Shown here: positions 24,017-32,320 of the stretch, one piece after another
Position numbering within the stretch: position 1 is the stretch's first letter
Layout of the letters: every line of letters starts with the position of its first letter
DNA from: Streptomyces sp. NBC_00775
GTDB lineage: Bacteria; Actinomycetota; Actinomycetes; Streptomycetales; Streptomycetaceae
Reading direction: 5' to 3'
DNA: 64,000 nucleotides
NCBI RefSeq assembly: GCF_036347135.1
Contig: NZ_CP108938.1
Span: 8,122,001-8,186,000, forward strand
The notes under the pieces: model-generated
The model's database searches: none
Told to the model about the DNA's origin: nothing
Seen by the model: the letters and a program-made list of their open reading frames with translations, nothing else
Made by a program: the position numbers and the translations under genes

Positions 24017-24877
24017 GTGAGCGAACCGCGGTCCGCGCCGACGGTCGGTCAGGTGGTCCTCGGCCGGCGCCTGCTGGACCTGCGGGAACGCGCGGGTCTC
24101 AAGCGTGAGGAGGCCGCGCGCATCCTGCGTGTCGCGCCCGCCACGGTCCGCCGTATGGAGATGGCCGAGGTCTCCCTCAAAATTCCGTACCTCCAACTGC
24201 TGCTGAAGTCGTACGGCGTCAGCGACGAGGAGGCCGAGGCCTTCGTCCAACTGGCTGAGGAGGCCAACAAACCCGGCTGGTGGCAGCGGTTCCACGACAT
24301 CCTGCCGGACTGGTTCTCGATGCATGTGAGCCTGGAGGGTGCGGCCGCCCTCATCCGCTCGTACGAACCCCACTTCGTGCCCGGGCTGCTGCAGACCGAG
24401 GACTACGCGCGCGGCGTCATGAGGGCGGGCGCCATCGGCCAGACCAGACCCGAGGACATCGAGCGGCATGTGGCGCTGCGCATACAACGCCAGGATCTGC
24501 TCACCCGCGCGGACGCGCCCCGGATCTGGGCCGTGATGGACGAGACGGCCCTGCGCCGCCCCATCGGCGGCCCCGAGGTGATGCGCGCCCAGATCGACAA
24601 GCTGCTCCAGGCCACGAAGCTGCCCAACGTGACATTGCAGGTGATCCCGTTCTCCTCGGGGCCGCACCCCGGCACGTACGGGCCCTTCGTGCTGTTCCGC
24701 TTTGCCATGCCGGAGCTCCCGGACATGGTCTACAGCGAGTACCTGACCGGCGCCGTCTACCTGGACGCGCGCTCGGAGGTGGCGACCCACCTCGAGGTCA
24801 TGGACCGCATGGCGGCTCAGGCCGCTACGGCACATCGCACGAAGGAGATCCTCCGGGATCTCCGCAAGGAGCTGTGA
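24017..24877 (+). CDS. XRE-family regulator with DUF5753 domain
   Basis: 286 residues from GTG with GGAGG 6 bp upstream. N-terminal helix-turn-helix (about 10-65: LGRRLLDLRERAGLKREEAA, RILRVAPATVRRMEMAEV). Then the DUF5753 region typical of Streptomyces: the W-rich GWWQRFHDILPDWF, the signature YEPHFVPGLLQTEDYAR, the R-rich helix ALRIQRQDLLTR, and ESxxxR-like PNVTLQVIPFSSGPHPG. It pairs with the DUF397 gene, whose ATG directly follows its stop codon. Pairs like this (for example WhiJ-type or BldB-linked) act in developmental control, often with an anti-sigma-like ATPase. Confidence 0.92.
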   Translation: MSEPRSAPTVGQVVLGRRLLDLRERAGLKREEAARILRVAPATVRRMEMAEVSLKIPYLQLLLKSYGVSDEEAEAFVQLAEEANKPGWWQRFHDILPDWFSMHVSLEGAAALIRSYEPHFVPGLLQTEDYARGVMRAGAIGQTRPEDIERHVALRIQRQDLLTRADAPRIWAVMDETALRRPIGGPEVMRAQIDKLLQATKLPNVTLQVIPFSSGPHPGTYGPFVLFRFAMPELPDMVYSEYLTGAVYLDARSEVATHLEVMDRMAAQAATAHRTKEILRDLRKEL

Positions 24878-25141
24878 ATGGAACGCATCAAGCCGCGGAT
24901 ACGCGACGTGCGTATCTACAACGGAATGCCCGCCCGCGAACTGGGCAACGAGGGCTGGCACAAGCCGTGGAGCGGCGGGAACGGCGGCAACTGCCTGGAG
25001 GCGATGAAGCTCGCCGACGGGCGCATCGCGGTCCGCCAGTCGGCGGACCCGGACGGACCCGCCCTGATCTACACGCCCGGCGAGATGACCGCGTTCATCC
25101 AGGGCGCGAAGGCGGGGGAGGCGGACTTCCTTCTGTCGTGA
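24878..25141 (+). CDS. DUF397 domain protein
   Basis: 87 residues. ATG directly follows the TGA of the XRE gene, so the two are coupled. The C-terminal half shows the DUF397 pattern: W-x-KPWSGGNGGNCLEA, then GRIAVRQSADPDGPALIYTP, and EMTAFIQGAKAGEADFL. The N-terminus (about 25 residues) is longer than in the shortest members. These proteins are small partners or antagonists of the XRE regulator encoded next to them; evidence for the family comes mainly from the WhiJ-like systems. Confidence 0.9.
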   Translation: MERIKPRIRDVRIYNGMPARELGNEGWHKPWSGGNGGNCLEAMKLADGRIAVRQSADPDGPALIYTPGEMTAFIQGAKAGEADFLLS

Positions 25142-25247
25142 TCCACTTGTGTTCCCCTTTCCTCGACTTCCCTAATCGTGGCACTGAGTTGATGACTTAC
25201 TTCGATATGAATCCTCACCGCGGCACGGACTTACGGAGAGGCTGGGG

Positions 25248-25910
25248 TTACAGCCGGGACCACATGCGCCGTGGGGCGTCCACCAGGCGGCTCACGGCGA
25301 CCACCGGGAACGGCGGCTGGTCCGCGCGGCCCAGGCCGAGGCTCAGCCCGTAGTAGATCTGCTCGATGGACGGCGGCCCGACCGCGAGATTGCGCCGCAC
25401 CGCCGCGGGCGGCGACGCCTGTCCGGTCCGCACGAGATACGCCGCCGCCATCGCCCCCGTACGCCCCACTCCCGCACCGCAGTGCACGAACACCGGCCCC
25501 GACGCCTCGCCGACCACTTCGAGGAAGCGTTTCACCTGGCCGGGTGTCGGGGTCTGCCCGTCGCGGACGGGCAGGCGTACGACATCGAGCCCGGCCTCGC
25601 GGGGCGCGGCGAGCTGGGCCGCGGACAGGTCCTCGGCGCGCAGGTCCACCACGGTGGTGAACCCGTGGTCCGCCAGCCCCCGATAGCCCTCGGGCGAGGG
25701 CGCCCCGCCCCGCCACAACTCTCCCCGCGAGCCGACTGGTTGGAAGTGATGAACGCCCCACACCGCGTACGTCCCCGTGGGCGGCGGGGTCTCCTCGCGG
25801 ATCCAGTAGGACAGCGCCAGGATGCCGAGCGCGCCGGTGGCACACAGGACCAGATAGCCGAGGACGAGTCCGACGAGGGAGCGCAGGAGGGCCCGGCGCC
25901 ATCGGCGTAA
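25248..25910 (-). CDS. Membrane-anchored protein-tyrosine/dual-specificity phosphatase, start codon lost
   Basis: About 220 conserved residues. One membrane span near the N-terminus (SLVGLVLGYLVLCATGALGI), then an extracytoplasmic or cytosolic phosphatase domain: VWGVHHFQPVG, FTTVVDLRAEDL with the general-acid loop, and the P-loop HCGAGVGRTG (Cys-x5-Arg). C-terminal SIEQIYYGLSLG. The conserved part begins at RLRRWRRALL, where the first codon is TTA; no ATG, GTG or TTG exists in this frame between the loop of the preceding gene and residue 70 of the domain, except ATG 26024, deep inside the other reading frame. The native start appears to have been removed by the deletion that joins it to the PEP-synthase fragment. 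Expression is doubtful. Confidence 0.7.
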   Translation of the reverse strand, partial: LRRWRRALLRSLVGLVLGYLVLCATGALGILALSYWIREETPPPTGTYAVWGVHHFQPVGSRGELWRGGAPSPEGYRGLADHGFTTVVDLRAEDLSAAQLAAPREAGLDVVRLPVRDGQTPTPGQVKRFLEVVGEASGPVFVHCGAGVGRTGAMAAAYLVRTGQASPPAAVRRNLAVGPPSIEQIYYGLSLGLGRADQPPFPVVAVSRLVDAPRRMWSRL

Positions 25911-26781
25911 TCGGTGGCCGCGCCGCCATCGCCGTGATCGGGCGGCTCTGGAACAGCCACAGGCGCCCGCCCTCGTCGAAGCCGAACTCGATGTCCTGGG
26001 GGCCGCCGAAGACGCGCCGCGCATGCCGTGCGAGCCGGGCCAGCCGACGCAGCTCGGAGGAGGTGAGCGGCGGCTCGTCGACTGGCGCGGAAGCCTCCGG
26101 CGGCTCTGTCCGCAGCACCCGCCCCCATCGGCTCAACCAGTAGTTCGTGCCCGGCTGTTCACCGCTGACCAACGTGTCGGGTCCGCCCCGCACCGCGCTC
26201 GCCAGCATCCGGTCGGTCCGTCCCTCGACGGGATCCGCCCCGAACAGCACGCCTCCGACCCGGGCCGCCAGCATCGGCTGGACGAGCACCGCCATCGGGG
26301 CGGTGGTGCCGTCAGGGCGGTGCGCCGATTCGAGAACGGTCCGTATGGCCGTACGGAAGTCGCGCCAGCCGCGCACGTCCAGCACGCAGGCGAACTGGCC
26401 CGCCAGGGACGACTCCTGGGTGTCCTCCTGGGGGGACGAGGAGCGTACGACGAGGGGGAGCGTGCCGCCGCGGGAGAGTTGGTGCCAGGCTCGCCGGAGA
26501 GGGGCGGGATCACTGTCGGGATCACTGTCCGCCGGGTGTGGCACCACGAACCCGGGAAGCACGGGCAGCCCGGCGCGTGCCGCCCGAGCGAGATGTGCGG
26601 CCTTGGAACCCGCGAGTCGGGGGAGTGCGGCCGTGGGCTGATCCAAGGGGACGGGGCCGAGGCCGTACGGTGCGGCGCCGAGGCCGTCTGGCGCGGGCGC
26701 ACTGCCGCCCCTGAGTTCTTCCCCGTCGCACGCACCGTCTTCGTGACGTTCGTCTTCGTGACGTTCGTCGAGCGTCGTCAT
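25911..26781 (-). pseudogene. 5' fragment of a PEP-synthase/PPDK-like gene
   Basis: From ATG 26781 (GGAGG 8 bp upstream) the frame encodes an N-terminal PEP/pyruvate-binding domain: GSKAAHLARAARAGLPVLPGF, VVRSSSPQEDTQESSLAGQF, LVQPMLAARVGGVLFGADPV and the terminal RLWLFQSRPITAMAARPP. That last motif is the end of the ATP-grasp domain; full proteins then continue with a His phosphotransfer and a PEP-utilising domain, both absent here. Immediately after it, coding similarity jumps to another frame, into the phosphatase. The frame itself stays open by chance to 25231, but the tail is Arg/Gly-rich shadow sequence. Best read as a truncated gene. Confidence 0.7.
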
Positions 26782-26973
26782 CGAGCACCCTCCAGGACCG
26801 ACCGCCAACAGGAGGGACGCGCGGGGGTGGCCCTGCGCCTGACGACGGAACGAAGGATGGGGGCGGGCCACTGTCACGCCCGGTTCACGGCCGCGACGGC
26901 AACACGCCTCCTGCGCTCAATGGTCCCACCGCCCTTGTGCTCCACCTCAGTTGGAGGTCACTTTCCGGCCAGG

Positions 26974-28416
26974 TCAGCGCGGTGGCAGCACTCCGCACAA
27001 CGCGTCGAGCGCCGCCCCATAGGCATGCTCCGCGGGCGTCGCATAGCCCACCACCAGCCCGTCCGGAGCGGCCGTCACCGCCTCCGGATGCCGGAACTCG
27101 GCGAGCCCGTCGAGCGCGACGCCCTGCCAGACCGCCGCCTTGACCGTCGACTGCTCGGTCCCCGGCGGCAGCCGCAGCACCGCGTGCAGCCCGGCCGCGA
27201 TCCCGGTGACCTCGATGTGCGGCGCCTGAGCGGCGAGCGCGGCGACGAGCCGGTCCCGCCGCCCCCGGTACCGCTGCCGCATACGCCGCACGTGACGGTC
27301 GTACGACCCGGAGACGATGAAGTCCGCGAGCGTCAACTGGTCCAACGCGCTCGCCCACGCCTCCCGTTCGCCCTTGACGGCGAGTACGGCATCGACGTAC
27401 CGCTCCGGAAGGACCATCCAGCCGAGCCGCACCGCCGGCGACAGGCTCTTGCTGACCGAGCCGATGTGGATGACCCGCTCTGGATCCAGACCCTGCACGG
27501 CACCCACCGGTTTGCGGTCGTAGCGGAACTCCCCGTCGTAGTCGTCCTCCAGGATCACCCCTCCACGCGCGCGTGCCCAGTCGATCAGGGCGGCCCGTCG
27601 TGCGGGATGCAGCGGACCTCCGGTCGGGAACTGGTGGGCGGGCGTGAGCAGCACGGCCCGCTCCCTGCGCAACTCGCCCACCTGGGCGCCGTCTTCGTCC
27701 ACGGGCAGCGGCACGGTCCGTACGGGCGCGGCGGCCAGCAGTTCGCGGTGGAAGCCGAGGCCGTACGACTCGACGGCCAGCGGGCCCCGCAGGACATGCG
27801 GGAAGAGCAGCCGCAGGGCGTGCGCGAAACCCGAACAGATCACGATCCGTCCAGGCTCCGTGCGTACGCCACGCGCGCGTGCCAGGTATGCGGCGAGTGC
27901 CTCGCGCAGTTCGACCCGCCCCGCCGGATCACCGGGCCCGAAGGCCTCGTTGGGTGCCTGCTGGAGGGCCCGGCGGTACGACGCGAGCCAGGCGGCGCGC
28001 GGGAACGACGACGCGTCCGGCGTGCCCTGCCGTAGATCGTGCCGGGGTCCACGCGCGCGTGGAGGTGCCTTTTTGGGTACGCGCGCGGGGGCGCCCGGCG
28101 GTGCGGTGCTCTCCCACTGCCTTAAGGGCGTGGGAGGTACCCCCACGGCCACCCTGGTGCCCGAGCCCTGCCGGGCGGTCAGCCAGCCCTCGGCGACGAG
28201 CTCGGCGTAGGCGTCGGCGACCGTGTTGCGCGCGACGCCCAGGTCTGCGGCGAGCGAGCGGTACGGCGGCAGACGCGTCCCCGGCGCGAGCCTGCCGCAG
28301 CGCACGGCCTCGCGCAGCGCACGGATCAGCGCGGCCCGCCGCCCACCCGAACCCGACAGCTCCAGGTGCAGGTCGGCACCTATCCGCTCCGCAGAATTGA
28401 CCCATGAATCTGCCAT
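26974..28416 (-). CDS. MocR/PdxR-type regulator (GntR-HTH plus aminotransferase-like)
   Basis: 480 residues. N-terminal winged helix (about 20-90: LIRALREAVRCGRLAPGTRL, VARNTVADAYAELVAEGWL) is fused through a Pro/Arg-rich linker to a fold-type I aminotransferase domain. The PLP lysine is in GSVSKSLSPAVRLGW (about residue 330), the Asp that binds the pyridine nitrogen in ILEDDYDGEFRY, and an Arg for carboxylate binding is probably near the C-terminus. MocR proteins sense PLP or amino-group metabolites. Only 41 bp separate its start from that of the divergent AhpD-like gene, so that gene is the likely target. Confidence 0.92.
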   Translation of the reverse strand: MADSWVNSAERIGADLHLELSGSGGRRAALIRALREAVRCGRLAPGTRLPPYRSLAADLGVARNTVADAYAELVAEGWLTARQGSGTRVAVGVPPTPLRQWESTAPPGAPARVPKKAPPRARGPRHDLRQGTPDASSFPRAAWLASYRRALQQAPNEAFGPGDPAGRVELREALAAYLARARGVRTEPGRIVICSGFAHALRLLFPHVLRGPLAVESYGLGFHRELLAAAPVRTVPLPVDEDGAQVGELRRERAVLLTPAHQFPTGGPLHPARRAALIDWARARGGVILEDDYDGEFRYDRKPVGAVQGLDPERVIHIGSVSKSLSPAVRLGWMVLPERYVDAVLAVKGEREAWASALDQLTLADFIVSGSYDRHVRRMRQRYRGRRDRLVAALAAQAPHIEVTGIAAGLHAVLRLPPGTEQSTVKAAVWQGVALDGLAEFRHPEAVTAAPDGLVVGYATPAEHAYGAALDALCGVLPPR

Positions 28417-28460
28417 GGAAATGCACCCTACAACCGGTCTTTCCGGCCCGTAGATTCATG
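28403..28460. promoter_or_regulatory. Inverted repeat spanning the MocR/AhpD-like divergent region
   Basis: CATGAATC (28403-28410) and GATTCATG (28453-28460) are perfect 8-bp inverted repeats, 42 bp apart, each touching the first codons of one of the two divergent genes. MocR-type regulators often bind two separated sites. The region between is lower in GC than its flanks. Confidence 0.5.
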
Positions 28461-28463
28461 GTC

Positions 28464-28991
28464 ATGACGACGCACACGATGCACACGACGCACACGACGG
28501 CCGGCACCACTGTTCCTTCGGGTGGGGCGACCGTGGCCGAAAATGCCCGCCTCGACTTCGCGAAGTCCGCTCCGAAGGTCTTCCGGGCCCTCATCGGTTT
28601 CGACGCGGCGGCCCGCGAGGGGCTCGACCCGGCCCTCGTCGAACTGATCCAGATCCGCGCCTCGCACCTCAACCACTGCGCGTACTGCCTCCACATGCAC
28701 ACCAACGACGCCCGCAAGGCCGGCGAGAGCGAGGACCGGCTGCACATGGTCGCGGTGTGGCGCGAGGCCCGGCACTTCTTCACGCCGCGGGAGCAGGCGG
28801 CGCTCGCCCTGACGGAGGCGGTCACGCGTGTCGCCGACGCGGGCGTGCCGGACGACGTGTACGCGCAGGCCGCCGCCCACTTCGGGGAGCAGGAGCTCGC
28901 CCATGTGCTGGCCCTGATCTTCACGATCAACACGTGGAACCGGGTGGCGCTGTCGACGGCGAAGGTGGCGGGCACGGACCAGCGCCGCTGA
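28464..28991 (+). CDS. Carboxymuconolactone decarboxylase/AhpD-like protein
   Basis: 175 residues from ATG 28464 (ATG 28458 also in frame). Alkylhydroperoxidase D-like core: LVELIQIRASHLNHCAYCLHMHTNDARKAGE, with the Cys-x-x-Cys and downstream His of the AhpD redox site (about residues 77-83), then HMVAVWREARHFFTPREQAAL and ALIFTINTWNRVAL. Likely a peroxide- or thiol-linked oxidoreductase. The N-terminal 20 residues are His/Thr repeats (MTTHTMHTTHTT). Divergent from, and probably controlled by, the MocR protein. Confidence 0.88.
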   Translation: MTTHTMHTTHTTAGTTVPSGGATVAENARLDFAKSAPKVFRALIGFDAAAREGLDPALVELIQIRASHLNHCAYCLHMHTNDARKAGESEDRLHMVAVWREARHFFTPREQAALALTEAVTRVADAGVPDDVYAQAAAHFGEQELAHVLALIFTINTWNRVALSTAKVAGTDQRR

Positions 28992-29023
28992 CGCACCGCC
29001 GCCATCGGTCACACCGCCCGCGG

Positions 29024-30511
29024 TCACACCGTCATCGGTCGGTCGTACGGCCCTATCGGCGCCGGAAGCGTCGACGTGCCCGTCAGCCGACGGTCCACCG
29101 CGGCGGCCGCGGCTCGCCCCTCGGCGATGGCCCAGACGATGAGGGACTGGCCGCGGGCCGCGTCCCCGGCGGCGTACACCCCGGGAACGTTGGTCGCGAA
29201 GTCCTGGTCCCGGGAGATCGTGCCGCGCGGTTCGAGGGTGAGGCCGAGCTGGTCGATCAGGCCGTCGTGGCGGTCGGGGCCCGAGAAGCCCAGGGCGAGC
29301 AGCACGAGGTCGGCGGGGAGGTCCCGCCCGGAGCCGGGTACCGGGCGCCGCCGCTCGTCGACCTCGACGAGGTGCAGTGCACGCACATGCCCGTCCGCGT
29401 CCCCGGTGAAGCGGAGCGTGGACGCCGCGAAGAGCCGGGCGTCCGCGTCCGCCGCGGGCGCCGTCTCCAGCACGCCGGCCTCCTCGTGCGCGGCCGAGAG
29501 CCGGTAGATCTTGGGGTACGTCGGCCACGGCTCGGCGTCCTCGTCGCGCTCCGCCTCGGGCAGCGGATAGATGTCCAGCTGGGTCACGGACGCGGCGCCC
29601 TCGCGTACGGCCGTCCCCAGACAGTCGGCGCCGGTGTCACCGCCGCCGACGATCACGACGTGCTTGCCGGCCGCGGACAACGGCGAGACCTCCAGATCGC
29701 CCTCGCACACCCGGTCGGCCAGCGGCAGATACTCCATCGCCTGATGGATCCCGGCCAACTCCCGCCCGGGAACGTCCAGTTCGCGCCAGGCGGTGGCACC
29801 CACGGCGAGGACGACGGCGTCGTAGCGTGACTTCAGCTCGGCGGCGCGGATGTCCCTGCCGATCGCCGTCGATGTACGGAACTTCGTTCCCTCCGCCCGC
29901 ATTTGCTCCAGCCGCTGGTCCAGGTGCCGCTTCTCCATCTTGAACGCGGGTATCCCGTACCGCAGCAGCCCGCCGATCCGGTCGGCCCGCTCGTACACGG
30001 CGACGGTGTGCCCGGCCCGGGTCAGTTGTTGTGCGGCGGCGAGCCCGGCGGGCCCCGACCCGATCACCGCGACGGTCCGTCCCGACAGCCGGTCCGGCGG
30101 GCGCGGTGGCGTGAAACCGTCCTCCCAGGCGCGGTCGGCGATGGCCACTTCGACGTTCTTGATGGTGACCGCGGGCTGGTTGATCGCGAGCACACAACCC
30201 GCCTCGCACGGCGCCGGGCACAACCGCCCGGTGAACTCGGGGAAGTTGTTCGTCGCGTGCAGCCGGTCGCTCGCCGCCCGCCAGTCGTCCCGCGAGACGA
30301 GGTCGTTCCACTCGGGGATCAGATTGCCCAGCGGACAGGCGTCGTGGCAGAACGGGATTCCGCAGTCCATGCAGCGGTCGGCCTGCTTGCTGATGATCGG
30401 CAGCAGCGCCCCGGGGACGTACACCTCGTTCCAGTCCCGCACGCGTTCCTCGACGGGCCGGCGCGGGTTCTCCTCGCGCGGCGTGGTCATGAATCCCTTG
30501 GGATCGGCCAT
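29024..30511 (-). CDS. gltD: Glutamate synthase small subunit (beta, NADPH)
   Basis: 495 residues; ATG with GGGAG 7 bp upstream. Delivers electrons from NADPH to the large GOGAT subunit. The N-terminal Cys cluster (RCMDCGIPFCHDACPLGNLIP, then CPAPCEAGCVLAIN) binds 4Fe-4S centres. FAD-binding GSGPAGLAAAQQL is near residue 150, the NADPH-binding GGGDTGADCLGTA near 295, and the C-terminal VYAAGDAARGQSLIVWAIAEG completes the FAD site. The large subunit gene gltB is not adjacent on either side within the window, which is unusual: it may lie elsewhere, or this may be a GltD-like electron-transfer subunit for another partner. Confidence 0.92.
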   Translation of the reverse strand: MADPKGFMTTPREENPRRPVEERVRDWNEVYVPGALLPIISKQADRCMDCGIPFCHDACPLGNLIPEWNDLVSRDDWRAASDRLHATNNFPEFTGRLCPAPCEAGCVLAINQPAVTIKNVEVAIADRAWEDGFTPPRPPDRLSGRTVAVIGSGPAGLAAAQQLTRAGHTVAVYERADRIGGLLRYGIPAFKMEKRHLDQRLEQMRAEGTKFRTSTAIGRDIRAAELKSRYDAVVLAVGATAWRELDVPGRELAGIHQAMEYLPLADRVCEGDLEVSPLSAAGKHVVIVGGGDTGADCLGTAVREGAASVTQLDIYPLPEAERDEDAEPWPTYPKIYRLSAAHEEAGVLETAPAADADARLFAASTLRFTGDADGHVRALHLVEVDERRRPVPGSGRDLPADLVLLALGFSGPDRHDGLIDQLGLTLEPRGTISRDQDFATNVPGVYAAGDAARGQSLIVWAIAEGRAAAAAVDRRLTGTSTLPAPIGPYDRPMTV

Positions 30512-30634
30512 GGCCGTCTCCCTCACGTACGCGTACCGGTGCGGGGCCGCGTGGCCATCGGACGTCATCGGCCCACGGCCTCCGGGCGGCACTCCTTTCC
30601 CGCCACGATACGTCGCCTCCGTCGGCCCCGCCGC

Positions 30635-31114
30635 TCAGGTGAGGGCCAGCGTGTACGACACCGCCGCGGCGGCCGACGCGACCGTGCGGACGTGGTTCCA
30701 CATCGTCCACTCACGCACGTACGTACGCCAGTACAAGGCGGTCTCCGGTGCTCCGGGCTCCATCTTGAGCAGCGCCTCGTTGCGCGGCACGTTCGCGACG
30801 ACCGTCACTCCGAACGACCCGAACAGATACAGAGCGCTGCCCAGCAGCAGCTCCACCGTCCCGTCGTCCGGCAACAGCACGAACGTCACCACCGCGAGCA
30901 CCGCGCACAGCCCGGCCGACCCGAGGAACACCAGCATGAACGGCGGGCGCAACGCGGCGACGTTGATCGCGTTCATCGCGGCGACCCCCTGCGCGGGCGG
31001 CAGCTCGGCGAGCCCCCTCATCGCGAACGTCGAGAACCCGCAGAACACCCCAGCCACCAGCCCGCAGCCGAGCACCCCCAACACCGTCAGCACGAAGTAC
31101 GGTCCATCGATCAT
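30635..31114 (-). CDS. DUF1772 (anthrone oxygenase-like) membrane protein
   Basis: 159 residues from ATG with GGGAG 5 bp upstream; the long open frame upstream of this ATG is not protein-like. Four membrane helices: VLTVLGVLGCGLVAGVFCGF, RPPFMLVFLGSAGLCAVLAV, LLLGSALYLFGSFGVTVVAN and the C-terminal VASAAAAVSYTLAL. The NVPRNEALL and W-x-x-Y-x-x-EWTMWNHVRT segments are DUF1772 signatures. The name comes from anthrone oxygenases of fungal quinone pathways, but the bacterial members have no proven substrate. Monocistronic. Confidence 0.85.
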   Translation of the reverse strand: MIDGPYFVLTVLGVLGCGLVAGVFCGFSTFAMRGLAELPPAQGVAAMNAINVAALRPPFMLVFLGSAGLCAVLAVVTFVLLPDDGTVELLLGSALYLFGSFGVTVVANVPRNEALLKMEPGAPETALYWRTYVREWTMWNHVRTVASAAAAVSYTLALT

Positions 31115-31380
31115 GTCCACTCCCGCGTCGACCCCCAGAGTCCAAAGATCCTGCACGGCACCAACTGTCACCACAAGTGAAATCCTGAACGAGGACAGTG
31201 ACCATGGCCCGGGGGCGCGGGTGCATACGCGAGCGTCCAGAACGGGGTCGAAGCGTCCAGAACCGGGTCGAGAAAGGCGGGGCAGGGCGGCCAGGACGGG
31301 CAGGCAAGCAGGCGGGCAGGGTGTGCAGGGCAGGCACAGGAAGGGCGGGTCTCTGGGCCGCGCGTCTGCCGGGCATCCGG

Positions 31381-32076
31381 TCACGCGCGCGCCGTGAGCT
31401 TGTCGCGCCACTCCCAGAGCCGCGCCTCCACCGAGGCCGCGATCCGGCGCCGCGCCTCATATCGCGGCACACCGCTCATCAGCAGCTGGTCGTACGGAGT
31501 GTCCGCGTGCCGTACGGCGGCACGAACCGCCGCGGTCACCGCGGCCTCGGACAGCGCACGGCCCGCGGCACTGCGCCCCACCCGCCCGCTGCCGCGCACC
31601 GAGGCGTGAGCGGCGATCGCCCGCGCCCGCTCGGCCGGACAGCCGGGAAACAGCCGGTGTATCTCCCGCGCGAACGCGTCCGTGAACCGCAGATCCTCCG
31701 CCTCCCGCCGCCGCGCGTCCCGAGCACGGCGGCGCCGCCGCGCCTCCGCGTCCGCCAGGCACCGCTCCTCGGCCAGGGCGAGCGCCGCCTCCTCTACGAG
31801 GACACCCTGCCGTTCGTACCGACTCCGCCGCCGGTTGAACCGCACCACCACCGCCGACAGCGCACTGCCCTCCCGCGACCTCCGCGTCAGCGCGGTGTCC
31901 CCTCGCGGCAGGAACACCAGATGCCCGAGATCCGCGCAGTCCAGACACCGCGGCGCCCCCTCCTCCAGCACCAGCAGCGCCAGCGGCCCGGTCCCGCACT
32001 CGACACAGTGCCGCTTCTTGAGCGGCTGGATCACGAGAAGTCCAGTGCGGTGCGGGGGAGTTGCGATCGGTGCCAT
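31381..32076 (-). CDS. DUF2293 domain protein
   Basis: 231 residues. An N-terminal CxxC pair (HCVECGTG near residue 25 and RCLDCADL near 45) may bind zinc. Then comes a helical Arg-rich coiled region (AEERCLADAEARRRRRARDA). The C-terminal DUF2293 part contains FAREIHRLFPGCPAERARAI, AHASVRGSGRVGRSAAGRAL, AVRHADTPYDQLLMSG and the final RLWEWRDKL. Function unknown; the domain is also found with RNA-related proteins. GTG at about codon 15 is an alternative start. Divergent from the uridine-kinase-like gene. Confidence 0.8.
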   Translation of the reverse strand: MAPIATPPHRTGLLVIQPLKKRHCVECGTGPLALLVLEEGAPRCLDCADLGHLVFLPRGDTALTRRSREGSALSAVVVRFNRRRSRYERQGVLVEEAALALAEERCLADAEARRRRRARDARRREAEDLRFTDAFAREIHRLFPGCPAERARAIAAHASVRGSGRVGRSAAGRALSEAAVTAAVRAAVRHADTPYDQLLMSGVPRYEARRRIAASVEARLWEWRDKLTARA

Positions 32077-32320
32077 ATGCGGTTCATTCCCCCGTCCGAC
32101 CCGGGATCTACGCGGCCGGCGCGCCCGGGGCGGCCGCGCCATCACCGCGGGTGTGAGCCGGGGCTGAAGGCCGACATGCGCGTACGGTGCCGCGCCGGCG
32201 CACCGATCTCGTCGAGCACCGCCACCGCGAGGTCTGCGTACGCGCTTACGGCAGGTGCGCGGCGCCGCCCGGTGCGGTCTCGCCCCCAGAACGTCTCGTG
32301 ATCGCGGCATCATGGGCCCT

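Noticed and set aside
25231..25910. Reading the PEP-synthase frame through as one 517-residue protein
   Set aside because: After SRPITAMAARPP the frame is Arg/Gly/Pro shadow text, while the alternative frame encodes a conserved phosphatase.
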